A stretch of 64,000 nt of DNA, from the NCBI GenBank assembly GCA_045648785.1, contig JAZROP010000020.1, positions 6,056 to 70,055 on the forward strand, read 5' to 3'. A program made the translations under genes and the position numbers. The stretch is from RGIG7450 sp045648785 (GTDB lineage Bacteria > Bacillota > Clostridia > RUG12999). Below are positions 1-8,628 of the stretch, piece after piece; the first letter of the stretch is position 1; the number at the start of each line of letters is the position of its first letter. The notes beneath the pieces are model-generated. The model was given only the letters and a program-made list of their open reading frames with translations. It ran no database searches and was not told the DNA's origin.

Positions 1-166
1 TATGTCAGGTACGGTTCTGCAAGATGGGGAAGCAATGGCAGAGGCGCTTATAACTCTTGCTATGAACGCTGCAGAGGACAGAGATTTCCTTGCGGATAGC
101 AACTATAAGTATGATGACACAGGAATTGCAGTCAGAATTCCTTATCAGCCATATACCGGACAATAA
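1..166 (+). CDS. mglB: Sugar ABC transporter substrate-binding protein, C-terminal end (partial)
   Basis: The window opens inside this gene; the last 54 or so residues are readable and end at a TAA at 164-166. The visible stretch contains a Gly-Thr-Val-Leu-Gln-Asp-Gly segment and ends in Pro-Tyr-Gln-Pro-Tyr. This fits the C-terminal lobe of the periplasmic-binding fold of galactose/methyl-galactoside binding proteins. It lies 25 bp upstream of an MglA-type ATPase and an MglC-type permease, the usual mglBAC order, so it is inferred to be the lipid-anchored extracellular receptor of that importer. The sugar cannot be deduced. The N-terminus is outside the window. Confidence 0.75.
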   Translation, partial: MSGTVLQDGEAMAEALITLAMNAAEDRDFLADSNYKYDDTGIAVRIPYQPYTGQ

Positions 167-191
167 AAAAGGCGGAAAGCGGTGAGGTTAA

Positions 192-1691
192 ATGCAGACA
201 GACGAATATATATTGAAGATGGACGGCATCTGCAAACAATTTCCCGGAGTAAAAGCTCTTGATAATGCAAAACTTAGCCTGAAAAAGGGGAGCGTTCATG
301 CACTCATGGGGGAAAATGGTGCGGGGAAATCAACGCTTATGAAGTGTCTTTTCGGAGTATATAGGGAAGACGCGGGCGAAATATATATTGATGGTGAGAA
401 AATAAATTTTGAAAATCCGGCACAGGCACTCAAAAATGGTGTAGCAATGGTTCATCAGGAACTAAATCAGGTGTTGCAGAGAGATGTTGCGGATAATATC
501 TGGCTTGGAAGATATCCTAAAAAAGGGTTTAGGGTTGACAGAAAAAAGATGCTGAAGGATACTGAAAAAATTTTTAAAGAGCTTGAAATTGATGTTGACC
601 CCAGAATAAGAATGGGCAGACTTTCTGTATCACAGCGTCAAATGGTTGAAATTGCAAAGGCGGTTTCGTACGATGCTAAAATTCTGGTTCTTGATGAGCC
701 CACCTCCTCGCTGAATGAAGAAGAGGTAAAACATCTGTTTAAGATAATAAAAAAGCTGAAAGAAAAAAAGTGCGGAATAATTTATATTTCTCATAAAATG
801 GAAGAGATTCTTGAGATTTGTGATGAAGTTACTATAATGCGTGACGGTAAATGGGTTAGTACAGACCGTGCGGAAGATGTAACCACAGATAAAATTATAA
901 GACTGATGGTAGGACGCGAATTATCAAGCCGTTTCCCGCCAAAAACCAATAATCCTTCTGATATTATGCTTGAAGTGAAAAATTTAAGCGGTATGTATCC
1001 ACCGGCAATAAATGATGTATCATTTGAGCTGAAAAAAGGTGAAATTTTAGGAGTTGCAGGGCTTGTAGGTTCAAGGCGTAGCGAACTGCTTGAAACTATA
1101 TTTGGCATCGCAAAAAAGAAATCTGGAGAAATCTTTCTTCATTCTGAACTAAAAACAAACAATAATCCAGCACAAGCAATTAAAAACGGATTTGCTCTTA
1201 TAACAGAGGAACGCCGGGCAACCGGTATATTTGAAAAGCTGAGCATAGAATTTAACTCGGTTATTGCAAATATAAAAAAATATGCGGTGGCAGGTGTATT
1301 AAAAGGCAAAAAAATGCATGGCGCGACGAGGTGGGTTATAGACAGTATGAGAGTTAAAACCCCTTCTGAAAAAACGCAAATCAGAACCCTTTCGGGTGGA
1401 AATCAGCAAAAGGTTATTATTGGCAGATGGCTTTTGACAGAACCGGAGATTTTGCTTCTTGATGAACCTACAAGAGGCATAGATGTTGGTGCTAAATATG
1501 AAATATACCAACTTATAATTGACCTTGCCAATAAAAATAAGGGTGTAATTATGGTTTCCTCAGAAATGCCTGAGTTGTTGGGAATATGCGACCGTATTCT
1601 GGTGATGTCAAATGGTAGGGTCGCAGGAATACGCGATGCTAAGGAGATAACCCAGGAGGAAATTATAGAACTGTCTGCAAAATATCTGTAA
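192..1691 (+). CDS. mglA: Sugar ABC importer ATP-binding protein, MglA/RbsA type
   Basis: A 499-residue tandem ATPase that powers monosaccharide uptake at the inner face of the membrane. The first nucleotide-binding domain has an intact Walker A (GENGAGKST, residues 40-48), a signature LSVSQRQ and Walker B ILVLDEPTS. The second domain has the degenerate Walker A typical of this family (GLVGSRRSEL) but keeps LSGGNQQK and ILLLDEPTRG. The length matches the usual 495-510 residues of MglA, RbsA and XylG proteins. The ATG follows a GTGAGG site at 181-186. It sits between the binding-protein gene and the permease gene in one operon. The sugar is uncertain; galactose-type is an inference from the neighbouring receptor fragment. 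Confidence 0.93.
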   Translation: MQTDEYILKMDGICKQFPGVKALDNAKLSLKKGSVHALMGENGAGKSTLMKCLFGVYREDAGEIYIDGEKINFENPAQALKNGVAMVHQELNQVLQRDVADNIWLGRYPKKGFRVDRKKMLKDTEKIFKELEIDVDPRIRMGRLSVSQRQMVEIAKAVSYDAKILVLDEPTSSLNEEEVKHLFKIIKKLKEKKCGIIYISHKMEEILEICDEVTIMRDGKWVSTDRAEDVTTDKIIRLMVGRELSSRFPPKTNNPSDIMLEVKNLSGMYPPAINDVSFELKKGEILGVAGLVGSRRSELLETIFGIAKKKSGEIFLHSELKTNNNPAQAIKNGFALITEERRATGIFEKLSIEFNSVIANIKKYAVAGVLKGKKMHGATRWVIDSMRVKTPSEKTQIRTLSGGNQQKVIIGRWLLTEPEILLLDEPTRGIDVGAKYEIYQLIIDLANKNKGVIMVSSEMPELLGICDRILVMSNGRVAGIRDAKEITQEEIIELSAKYL

Positions 1692-1710
1692 GCACAGGAG
1701 AGAAATATTG

Positions 1711-2733
1711 ATGATAGATACAAAACTTAAAAACAGAAAATTTAACGAAATATTGCTGGACTATGCACTATATATTGTTCTTGGAGCAATGATTGTGGCA
1801 GTAATTATTGCCGACCCGTCCTTTATTTCGCTGAAAAACATAACAAACATTTTAAGTCAGGCATCAACGAGGGGAATTCTTGCACTTGGGGTGGCGGGGC
1901 TTATTGTTTTGCAGGGGACAGACCTTTCGGTTGGTAGAGTGCTTGGACTTTGCGCCATTATATCTGCGTCACTCCTGCAATCTTCGACTTATGCGGCAAG
2001 AATGTACCCGGACCTTCCTGCGCTGCCTCTTATTATTCCTCTTATTATATCTGTTATTATAGGTGGCATTTTCGGGGCTATAAATGGATTTGGTGTTGCA
2101 AAACTTAAAGTTCATGCGTTTATTATCACGCTTGGCACTCAACTTATTGCATACGGAATTTCCTGTATTTACATTGACAGACCGCCACTTGGTGCACAAC
2201 CTGTCGCCAATCTTGATGAAAGATATATTGATTTTGTAACAGGCTCGATTAAATTTGGGAATGTAGAAATACCATATCTGATATTTTATCTTATAATTGT
2301 GGCACTGGTAATGTGGTTTATCTGGAATAAAACCACGCTTGGAAAAAATATGTTTGCTATAGGCGGAAACCCGGAGGCGGCTGCAGTTTCTGGTGTAAAT
2401 ATAGTAAAAAATATAATGATAATATTTATAATTTCAGGTGTTCTATATGGACTTGCTGGCTTTTTAGAGGCGGGTAGAGTGGGGTCTGCGACAAGTAACA
2501 CCGGAATTAACTATGAGCTTGACGCAATTTCTGCCTGTGTAGTTGGTGGGGTATCCTTCTCGGGAGGCGTGGGAACAATTCCCGGGGTACTGATAGGTAC
2601 GCTTATTTTGCAGTTTATCAACTATGGGCTCAACTTTATCGGTGTAAGTCCGTATTATCAGTATATAATTAAAGGACTTATAATAATATTTGCAGTATCA
2701 ATAGATGTGCGAAAATATCTTGTGAAAAAATGA
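1711..2733 (+). CDS. mglC: Sugar ABC importer permease, MglC/RbsC type
   Basis: A 340-residue, strongly hydrophobic protein with about 8-10 membrane segments and the BPD_transp_2 family pattern. Conserved family signatures include LGVAGLIVLQGTDLSVG near residue 60 and the late GGVSFSGGVGTIPGVLIG glycine-rich stretch. It forms the membrane channel of the preceding ATPase and receptor. The ATG at 1711 is preferred because it lies 10 nt after AGGAG (1696-1700); an in-frame TTG at 1708 is possible. The gene follows mglA by about 20 bp and is closed by a strong terminator, so mglBAC ends here. Confidence 0.92.
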   Translation: MIDTKLKNRKFNEILLDYALYIVLGAMIVAVIIADPSFISLKNITNILSQASTRGILALGVAGLIVLQGTDLSVGRVLGLCAIISASLLQSSTYAARMYPDLPALPLIIPLIISVIIGGIFGAINGFGVAKLKVHAFIITLGTQLIAYGISCIYIDRPPLGAQPVANLDERYIDFVTGSIKFGNVEIPYLIFYLIIVALVMWFIWNKTTLGKNMFAIGGNPEAAAVSGVNIVKNIMIIFIISGVLYGLAGFLEAGRVGSATSNTGINYELDAISACVVGGVSFSGGVGTIPGVLIGTLILQFINYGLNFIGVSPYYQYIIKGLIIIFAVSIDVRKYLVKK

Positions 2734-2768
2734 AGTCAGGGCGAATTTAAAACCGCCCTGACTTTTTG
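2733..2768 (+). terminator. Intrinsic terminator of the mglBAC operon
   Basis: An 11-bp perfect stem (AAGTCAGGGCG at 2733-2743 with CGCCCTGACTT at 2754-2764) with a 10-nt loop, followed by a short T run. It overlaps the last base of the mglC stop codon. Confidence 0.9.
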
Positions 2769-2776
2769 TGTTGTTA

Positions 2777-2805
2777 TTGACAAAAAAAGCTTATAATGAT
2801 AGAAT
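2777..2805 (+). promoter_or_regulatory. Sigma-A promoter of the polysaccharide-type gene cluster
   Basis: TTGACA at 2777-2782, a 17-bp spacer and TAGAAT at 2800-2805, 33 bp before the ATG of the O-antigen-ligase-like gene. A second TATAAT at 2792 is badly spaced from the -35. No terminator is seen until 8547, so the transcript may run through tRNA-Val. Confidence 0.8.
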
Positions 2806-2837
2806 AAAATAAGTATAAGTTTTGAAGGGGAAACATT

Positions 2838-4100
2838 ATGGCAGAATTATACAGAGATAACAGGACTTTTTTTAGTCTTGAAGATGATACATGGATTGCA
2901 CTTGCGATATGGGCGATTTTGACTCAAATCGGTATACTCAATTCAATAAACGGAATTGTCGAGGCCTTTGTGGATAATCATATCTGGTGGGATACTGCAC
3001 TTGTAAGAGGTGTTTATGCAATTTTCATAGTGATTGGAACGATGGCTGCAATAAAAAGAATGGAACGCAGGGTATTTATATTAGTGGTTTTAGTGGCGTT
3101 TTTGTGGTTTATAAGCTTTTTGACAAATGAAAATGCAAGAATGCTTCTGAAGATATATTATTTTGAGTCTGTTATGGTATATGGGCTATGTGGAATTATA
3201 TGTATCGGTCATTTCAACAACTGGGATAAATTTATTAAAGTAGGCAGGTACTTTATTCTTTTAGGCTTTCTTCTTTTTGTACCATTAACATTTTTGATTA
3301 TTAACGGACAAAGTGAACAAAATTATATGTCCTTTTCTTATAATAATATCGTGTTTGTTGTTGGGGCATTCTGGCTTGGTATCCGTAGAAAAAATATACT
3401 TATGTTTATTTTTGCGGGAATTGGAACCATACTTATTGTTATAGGTGGATGCAGAGGTGCTGTGATTTGTATTCTGTCATATGTTATTATGGAATTTATT
3501 CTTAACAAAAAAATTCATATTGCAGCTAAAATAGCATTTGTGATAGCGGTAATTGCAATTTATTTGAACTTGGAAAGGCTTATAATTGAACTTGATGCAA
3601 TTCTGAAAAATTTTGATTATGATAGCAGAACAGTAGAATTATTTTTGGAAGGTAAGATTGAAAGCGATAGCGGAAGAAGTAATACATTTAATGCTGCTAT
3701 ACAAGTAATAAAGGATTCACCGATTATCGGTCGGGGAATGGCAGGAGGATCAAGGTTTTTGATCAAGCAGATGTATGGTGTGGAGCCTTATCTGCTACAG
3801 CATGGATACTCACACAATCTGTTTTTGGAATTATGGATGGAGTATGGCGTTATACTCGGAACATTTTTCATTGGATGGATTATTGTAAATATAATAACCG
3901 GATTTTTGAAAAACAGAAAAACAGGTAATGACTGTATGCTTTATTTTCTTATGGCTATTACATTGCCTAAGCTTATGGTTACGGGTACATATTTAGGAGA
4001 AACACCATTCTTTATATTGTTGGCGTTATTAGTTAACCTTAACTGTTATAACAAAGAAAATCCGTGGGAAAAGAGGGAGTCGGTGATAAATGACAAATGA
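2838..4100 (+). CDS. O-antigen ligase / Wzy polymerase-like membrane protein
   Basis: A 420-residue polytopic membrane protein with about 10-12 hydrophobic segments. The large extracytoplasmic loop (roughly residues 230-335) ends in Gly-Arg-Gly-Met-Ala-Gly-Gly and a His-Gly-Tyr-Ser-His-Asn-Leu-Phe-Leu-Glu stretch, the pattern of the Wzy_C/O-antigen ligase family. Members join or polymerise lipid-linked glycans outside the membrane. The ATG is preceded by GAAGGGG. It overlaps the next gene by 11 bp and is followed by an orphan EIIC-like protein and a glycosyltransferase, which supports a role in a surface glycan or teichoic-type polymer. The family assignment rests on topology and a few motifs. 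Confidence 0.7.
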   Translation: MAELYRDNRTFFSLEDDTWIALAIWAILTQIGILNSINGIVEAFVDNHIWWDTALVRGVYAIFIVIGTMAAIKRMERRVFILVVLVAFLWFISFLTNENARMLLKIYYFESVMVYGLCGIICIGHFNNWDKFIKVGRYFILLGFLLFVPLTFLIINGQSEQNYMSFSYNNIVFVVGAFWLGIRRKNILMFIFAGIGTILIVIGGCRGAVICILSYVIMEFILNKKIHIAAKIAFVIAVIAIYLNLERLIIELDAILKNFDYDSRTVELFLEGKIESDSGRSNTFNAAIQVIKDSPIIGRGMAGGSRFLIKQMYGVEPYLLQHGYSHNLFLELWMEYGVILGTFFIGWIIVNIITGFLKNRKTGNDCMLYFLMAITLPKLMVTGTYLGETPFFILLALLVNLNCYNKENPWEKRESVINDK

Positions 4101-5262
4101 ACAGATTTATCTGATTCATCTTCTGTCCTGCGCAATTAGAAATTGCGCACCTAACCCGCCCAAAGATGATATTTCGTGGCAGAAAATCAGAGAAACAGCT
4201 GAAAAACAGAAAATTCTTCCTCTGTTGTATGAAGCAGTGAATAAACTGGATAAAGAGCACCAACCGGAAGAAAATGTAATGAAACTCTGGGAGAAGCAGA
4301 CGCTTAGTTGTACATTGTTTTATGCTTTCCAGATGCAGCATATTTCAGCGCTTTTAGAAGCAGCAGAGAAAAACGGGATTGATATGCTTGTTTTAAAAGG
4401 CATGGTTTTAAGAGAGCTTTATCCGGTTCCTGAACTCAGAACAATGAGCGATGTTGATATTTTAATAAAGCCTGAGATGGTTAATGAGGTCAAAAGTTTG
4501 TTTTTTTTAAACGGCTATGAGATTGTCAGTGAAAATGCGGGGCCGACCATTTATTATAAAAAAGATGTTTTGAAATTTGAAGTTTTTCATGTAATTCCGT
4601 CGGGGCTTAAATCAGCAAAAGGAACGGAAATTGATATATGGGCTAATCCACGCATTATGCGTGGGGAACATATTTTTATGCCGTCAGCAGAAAATATGTT
4701 ACTTCATTCTTTTACACATCTTATGAAACATCTCAGGACCCGTGGGGCGGGAATAAGAAATCTTGCGGATATAGTTCTGCTACTGGAAAAAACAAAGATT
4801 AATATGGAATATGTTCATAAACAGATAAAACTGCTTGAAGCAGAAAAAATCTTCAAGGGGATTCTGTTTGCGGCAAAGAAATATTTTGAATTTGATACGC
4901 AGGAGGATTTTTCTGAGATTGATGAGGAATATGTGGATAAGCTGATGGAATATATGGTCATGACCGGCGTATATGGAGAGATGGATAATGCTTATATTCT
5001 TGATGCTCGTACGGCCGAAGGGAATAAGAGTACACGAATAAAAAATTATGTTGTTAAAATGTTTCCGTCTGCGTCAAAACTTTCTGATAAATATGAATAT
5101 GCCAAAAAAAATCACTGGTTGGTTCCGGTGGCGTGGGTTCATCGGATATATAATATTGTTTTTAAAGAAGGGCAATCGGTTGGCATAAATATAAAAAACA
5201 TGAAAGAAGCAACGAATACAGTTGATTTTCAGATGGGAATTTTAGAGTATTTTAAACTATAA
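4090..5262 (+). CDS. NTP_transf_5 family nucleotidyltransferase-like protein
   Basis: A 390-residue soluble protein with the hallmark of the uncharacterised nucleotidyltransferase family NTP_transf_5 (PF14907). Near residues 100-130 it carries a LeuLysGly motif followed by Glu-Leu-Arg-Thr-Met-Ser-Asp-Val-Asp-Ile-Leu, where the paired Asp residues would bind metal. The rest is helical, with a His-rich patch around 200-210. The start overlaps the upstream gene by 11 bp, implying translational coupling. Such proteins occur beside glycan and peptide-modification genes, but a substrate is not established. Whether it transfers a nucleotide or a sugar phosphate here cannot be told from sequence. Confidence 0.75.
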   Translation: MTNEQIYLIHLLSCAIRNCAPNPPKDDISWQKIRETAEKQKILPLLYEAVNKLDKEHQPEENVMKLWEKQTLSCTLFYAFQMQHISALLEAAEKNGIDMLVLKGMVLRELYPVPELRTMSDVDILIKPEMVNEVKSLFFLNGYEIVSENAGPTIYYKKDVLKFEVFHVIPSGLKSAKGTEIDIWANPRIMRGEHIFMPSAENMLLHSFTHLMKHLRTRGAGIRNLADIVLLLEKTKINMEYVHKQIKLLEAEKIFKGILFAAKKYFEFDTQEDFSEIDEEYVDKLMEYMVMTGVYGEMDNAYILDARTAEGNKSTRIKNYVVKMFPSASKLSDKYEYAKKNHWLVPVAWVHRIYNIVFKEGQSVGINIKNMKEATNTVDFQMGILEYFKL

Positions 5263-5285
5263 TTTTACAAAAGAGGAATAGTGTT

Positions 5286-6332
5286 ATGAAAAAAATCAAG
5301 GAATTTTTAAAAAGAAAAAACATAGAATTTTCAGCCAAAAGATATGGTATAGATGCTCTTTCGGCAATGGCGCAGGGACTTTTTGCGTCACTGCTTATAG
5401 GCACGATACTGTCAACGATAGGTCAGCAGTTTAATGTTTTAGTGTTGGATGAAATTGGTGCATTTGCGAAAAGTGTACAGGGAAGTGCAATGGCAATTGC
5501 TATCGGTTATGCACTAAAATGTCCTCCGCTTGTGCTGTTTTCACTCACAGCAGTCGGTTATGCGGCAAATGCATTGGGCGGTGCCGGTGGTGCGCTGGCG
5601 GTGCTTATTATTACAATAGTTGCGGCAGAACTTGGCAAAGCAGTAAGCAAAGAAACAAAGCTTGATATTTTGGTTACGCCTATTGTAACCATTTGCTCTG
5701 GAATATTGCTTGCGATGCTTATTGCTGAACCTATTGGAAAAGGTGCATCTGCGGTTGGTAGCTTTATAATGTGGGCAACTGAGCTTCAGCCTTTCTGGAT
5801 GGGAATTATTATTTCTGTTGTTGTTGGCATAGCACTGACACTTCCTATTTCAAGTGCAGCAATCTGCCATGCAATTGGACTTACCGGACTTGCCGGTGGG
5901 GCGGCTCTTGCAGGTTGTTGTGCACAGATGGTAGGATTTGCGGTTATGAGCTTTAGAGAAAACCGTTGGGGTGGTCTTCTGGCTCAGGGTATAGGTACAA
6001 GTATGTTGCAAATGGGCAACATAGTAAAAAATCCCCGCATCTGGATAGCCCCCATCATTACTTCGGCTATTGTAGGACCCGTTTCTACTTGTGTATTTAA
6101 ACTTGAAATGAACGGGGCACCAATTTCGTCGGGAATGGGAACCTGCGGAATGGTTGGTCAGATAGGTATGTATACAGGATGGGTTGCAGACGGCACGGCG
6201 ATTACTGCAATGCATTGGGTTGGGATGCTTTTGACACATATAATTCTTCCGGCGATTATTTGCTGGGCGCTCGGGCTTTTATGCAGAAAAATCGGCTGGA
6301 TTAAAGAAAACGATTTAAAACTTGATTTGTAG
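5286..6332 (+). CDS. PTS EIIC-like membrane protein (PTS_EIIC_2 family), orphan
   Basis: A 348-residue membrane protein of 8-10 segments, very rich in Gly and Ala. It begins with a basic helix and a Tyr-Gly-Ile-Asp-Ala-Leu-Ser-Ala-Met-Ala-Gln-Gly-Leu-Phe segment, which I recognise from stand-alone PTS_EIIC_2 proteins (PF13303). Classical EIIC proteins move sugars in concert with EIIA and EIIB phosphocarriers. None is encoded nearby, so this may be a phosphorylation-independent transporter. It lies 23 bp after the nucleotidyltransferase gene and 8 bp before a glycosyltransferase gene, hence in the same operon. The solute is unknown. Confidence 0.75.
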   Translation: MKKIKEFLKRKNIEFSAKRYGIDALSAMAQGLFASLLIGTILSTIGQQFNVLVLDEIGAFAKSVQGSAMAIAIGYALKCPPLVLFSLTAVGYAANALGGAGGALAVLIITIVAAELGKAVSKETKLDILVTPIVTICSGILLAMLIAEPIGKGASAVGSFIMWATELQPFWMGIIISVVVGIALTLPISSAAICHAIGLTGLAGGAALAGCCAQMVGFAVMSFRENRWGGLLAQGIGTSMLQMGNIVKNPRIWIAPIITSAIVGPVSTCVFKLEMNGAPISSGMGTCGMVGQIGMYTGWVADGTAITAMHWVGMLLTHIILPAIICWALGLLCRKIGWIKENDLKLDL

Positions 6333-6340
6333 GAGTTTGT

Positions 6341-7447
6341 ATGAATAATCCGTTGGTTAGTGTTATTGTACCGGTATATAATGTTGAAAAATATTTGCCG
6401 AGATGTATAACAAGCATTTTATTGCAGACATATTCAAATATTGAACTTTTACTTGTAAATGACGGTTCAACAGACAGAAGTGGACGGATATGTGATGATT
6501 ATGAAAAAGCGGATAATCGCATAAAAGTTATACATAAATCTAACAGCGGGGTATCTGAGTCGCGAAATGCAGGTATAGCAGTGGCTTCAGGTGAGTTTAT
6601 AGTTTTTGTTGATTCTGATGACTGGCTGGAGAAAACAGCTATTGAACATATGGTTGTTATATCAGCGAGAGAACAAACAGAAATTGTGATGATGTGGTTC
6701 GACCACAGAAACAATAAAATTATTAAACCTGCATTTAATATAACCAGTAATTATATGGATGTAAACACTACCAAGGCTGAATGTTGGAAAGAATTTTTTC
6801 AACTTTATATATCTCATGTGGTTTGGGGTAAACTCTATTCTGCAGAGATTATTAAAAAGCATAATATAAGATTTGATAACAATATAGCTTATGGTGAGGA
6901 TACAATATTTTTGTTTGAATATTTATGTTGTTGTGAAAAACTTTATATTTCAGAAAAGGTAGTATATCACTATAATAAACTCAATGATAATGCAGCGACA
7001 AGAAAATACCATGAAAATTTAATTGAGGGAATATTTAAGTACCATGTTTTCATGGGGAAATTTGTAGATAAGCTTAATATTAAACAAAACGAAAAAGATG
7101 CTATTATGGGATGGTGTGCAGTTAAACGCATACTTAATCTTATATATCCGTATGTATATTATCTTGCAAAAGAACAATCACTGGTTAATATTGAAGGTTG
7201 CCTTATACAGTTTGAAAAGTGGCTTGATACGGATGATGTGTGGAAATATAATTGGGGTAAAGAGTCAAGACTTGTAGATGCTATATGTGACAGAGATATT
7301 GAAAGGATTTATAAAGAACAACGAAAATTGTTTGAAAAAACATCTCCTAAACAATTTGTCAGCACAATTGTCTATCAAATATTAAAACCGGTAATAGAGA
7401 GAAAACGGGACGGACTTATCACACATAAATTTAAGATGAAAACTTGA
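6341..7447 (+). CDS. Family 2 glycosyltransferase
   Basis: A 368-residue GT-A-fold glycosyltransferase. The N-terminal domain starts VSVIVPVYNVEKYL (residues 6-19), continues with NDGSTDRSG around residue 45 and has the metal-binding VDSDD motif near residue 90; the C-terminal part is helical and unassigned. It would move a sugar from a nucleotide donor to a cytoplasmic-face acceptor. The ATG has AGGAG at 6331-6335. It ends 27 bp before tRNA-Val and is the last protein gene of the cluster begun at 2838. Sugar and acceptor are unknown. Confidence 0.9.
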   Translation: MNNPLVSVIVPVYNVEKYLPRCITSILLQTYSNIELLLVNDGSTDRSGRICDDYEKADNRIKVIHKSNSGVSESRNAGIAVASGEFIVFVDSDDWLEKTAIEHMVVISAREQTEIVMMWFDHRNNKIIKPAFNITSNYMDVNTTKAECWKEFFQLYISHVVWGKLYSAEIIKKHNIRFDNNIAYGEDTIFLFEYLCCCEKLYISEKVVYHYNKLNDNAATRKYHENLIEGIFKYHVFMGKFVDKLNIKQNEKDAIMGWCAVKRILNLIYPYVYYLAKEQSLVNIEGCLIQFEKWLDTDDVWKYNWGKESRLVDAICDRDIERIYKEQRKLFEKTSPKQFVSTIVYQILKPVIERKRDGLITHKFKMKT

Positions 7448-7474
7448 TAAAATAATTAATGAATTGAATTCTGT

Positions 7475-7551
7475 GGGCGCATAGCTCAGCTGGTCAGAGT
7501 GCTTGCTTGACATGCAAGAGGTCACAGGTTCGAGCCCTGTTGTGCCCACCA
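7475..7551 (+). tRNA. tRNA-Val(GAC)
   Basis: All arms fold: acceptor GGGCGCA (7475-7481) with TGTGCCC (7541-7547, one G-U pair), anticodon stem CTTGC/GCAAG with loop TTGACAT so the anticodon is GAC (7509-7511), T arm ACAGG/CCTGT with loop TTCGAGC, and an encoded CCA at 7549-7551. It lies 27 bp after a glycosyltransferase gene with no clear promoter of its own, so it may be processed from the upstream mRNA. Confidence 0.97.
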
Positions 7552-7587
7552 CAACCTCAACTATGTGTGAACGGAGGAAAGATTGGT

Positions 7588-8547
7588 GTGAGGAAGTATT
7601 GCTTTTTGGTTTTGTCGTTGGTAATATTGATGGTTTCAATTTTTTCTTATGTAGCGTGTGCAGATGAAATTTGCGGTGATGCTCTAGTATGGTCTGTAAC
7701 TGAAAATATACTTACTGTAAGCGGAACGGGTGAGATGTATGATTTTGTTTCGACATCATCCGCTCCCTGGTATAATCAGCGCGATGAGATAACGCAAGTG
7801 ATTGTTAAAAACGGAGTTGAGTCCATAGGATATGGAGCATTCAGAGGACTTTATAATCTGGAAAAAATTGATTTGCCTGAAAGTGTAGTTCAAATAGACA
7901 GATATGCGTTTGATGGATGTAGTTTACTTGCGGAAATACATATAGATGAAAATAATGCTGTTTACTCATCTAAGGATGGGATACTTTTTAATAAAAGTAT
8001 GACAAAGCTGCTTCAGTATGCAACCGGGAATAAAAGAAATGTGTATGTTATTCCAACCTCTGTTACTGAAATTGACTGGTATGCCTTTTCGGTAAGCAAT
8101 AATCTGAAGAAAATAGTTATTGGTGAAAAGGTGAAAACAATTGGATACAGAGCCTTTTACAGAATTTACAGTATAACAGATGTTTATTATACAGGTGGTT
8201 CTGCAGACTGGAAAAGTATTTCGGTAGGTTCATATAACGCAGGGATTACTAACGCTAAAAAACACTATTGCTGTGAAGCAACGACTGATTTTGATGCGGA
8301 AAAGAATGAAATTACGGTTAGCAGTATTAACCCATATGAAAAAGCATTGGTTTGCAAGGCTTACTATAAAAGTGAAAAAATGCTGAGCAGGAAATGTACA
8401 GAAGTTAAAATTAATACCGGCACCAATACATTTGCAGTACCCCAATTTACTTGTGAAGATGCAGATAAAATGAAGCTTTTTGTGTGGGCAAGTAGTGTTA
8501 CAGCAAAACCTCTGTGTGAAATAATACAAGAAGATTTAATCAATTGA
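7588..8547 (+). CDS. Secreted leucine-rich-repeat (BspA-like, LRR_5) protein
   Basis: A 319-residue exported protein. A basic start, a hydrophobic core and a Cys-Ala-Asp boundary near residue 24 form a signal peptide. Several BspA-type repeats follow (units such as Ile-Gly-Tyr-Gly-Ala-Phe-Arg, Ile-Asp-Arg-Tyr-Ala-Phe-Asp, Ile-Asp-Trp-Tyr-Ala-Phe) up to about residue 210, then a beta-rich tail without LPXTG. GTG at 7588 is chosen because GGAGG lies at 7573-7577 and because longer frames would start inside tRNA-Val. BspA repeats usually mediate adhesion to host or matrix proteins; the ligand here is unknown. It ends at a terminator. Confidence 0.8.
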   Translation: MRKYCFLVLSLVILMVSIFSYVACADEICGDALVWSVTENILTVSGTGEMYDFVSTSSAPWYNQRDEITQVIVKNGVESIGYGAFRGLYNLEKIDLPESVVQIDRYAFDGCSLLAEIHIDENNAVYSSKDGILFNKSMTKLLQYATGNKRNVYVIPTSVTEIDWYAFSVSNNLKKIVIGEKVKTIGYRAFYRIYSITDVYYTGGSADWKSISVGSYNAGITNAKKHYCCEATTDFDAEKNEITVSSINPYEKALVCKAYYKSEKMLSRKCTEVKINTGTNTFAVPQFTCEDADKMKLFVWASSVTAKPLCEIIQEDLIN

Positions 8548-8576
8548 AGCACTTTTTGACAAAAGTGCTTTTTTGT
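8547..8576 (+). terminator. Intrinsic terminator after the LRR gene
   Basis: A 10-bp stem (AAGCACTTTT at 8547-8556 with AAAAGTGCTT at 8561-8570), a 4-nt loop and a T run to 8574. It abuts the -35 hexamer of the next promoter. Confidence 0.9.
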
Positions 8577-8605
8577 TTGACACAGGTATGTATATATTGT
8601 ATAAT
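8577..8605 (+). promoter_or_regulatory. Consensus sigma-A promoter of pepD
   Basis: TTGACA (8577-8582), a 17-bp spacer and TATAAT (8600-8605), a perfect consensus pair, 23 bp before the gene start. Confidence 0.9.
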
Positions 8606-8628
8606 TACTTGTGGAGGATTGATGAAAA

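Noticed and set aside
7507..7587. Extension of the LRR protein upstream to an ATG inside tRNA-Val
   Set aside because: It would translate tRNA sequence and has no ribosome site; GTG 7588 with GGAGG and a signal peptide is the better start.
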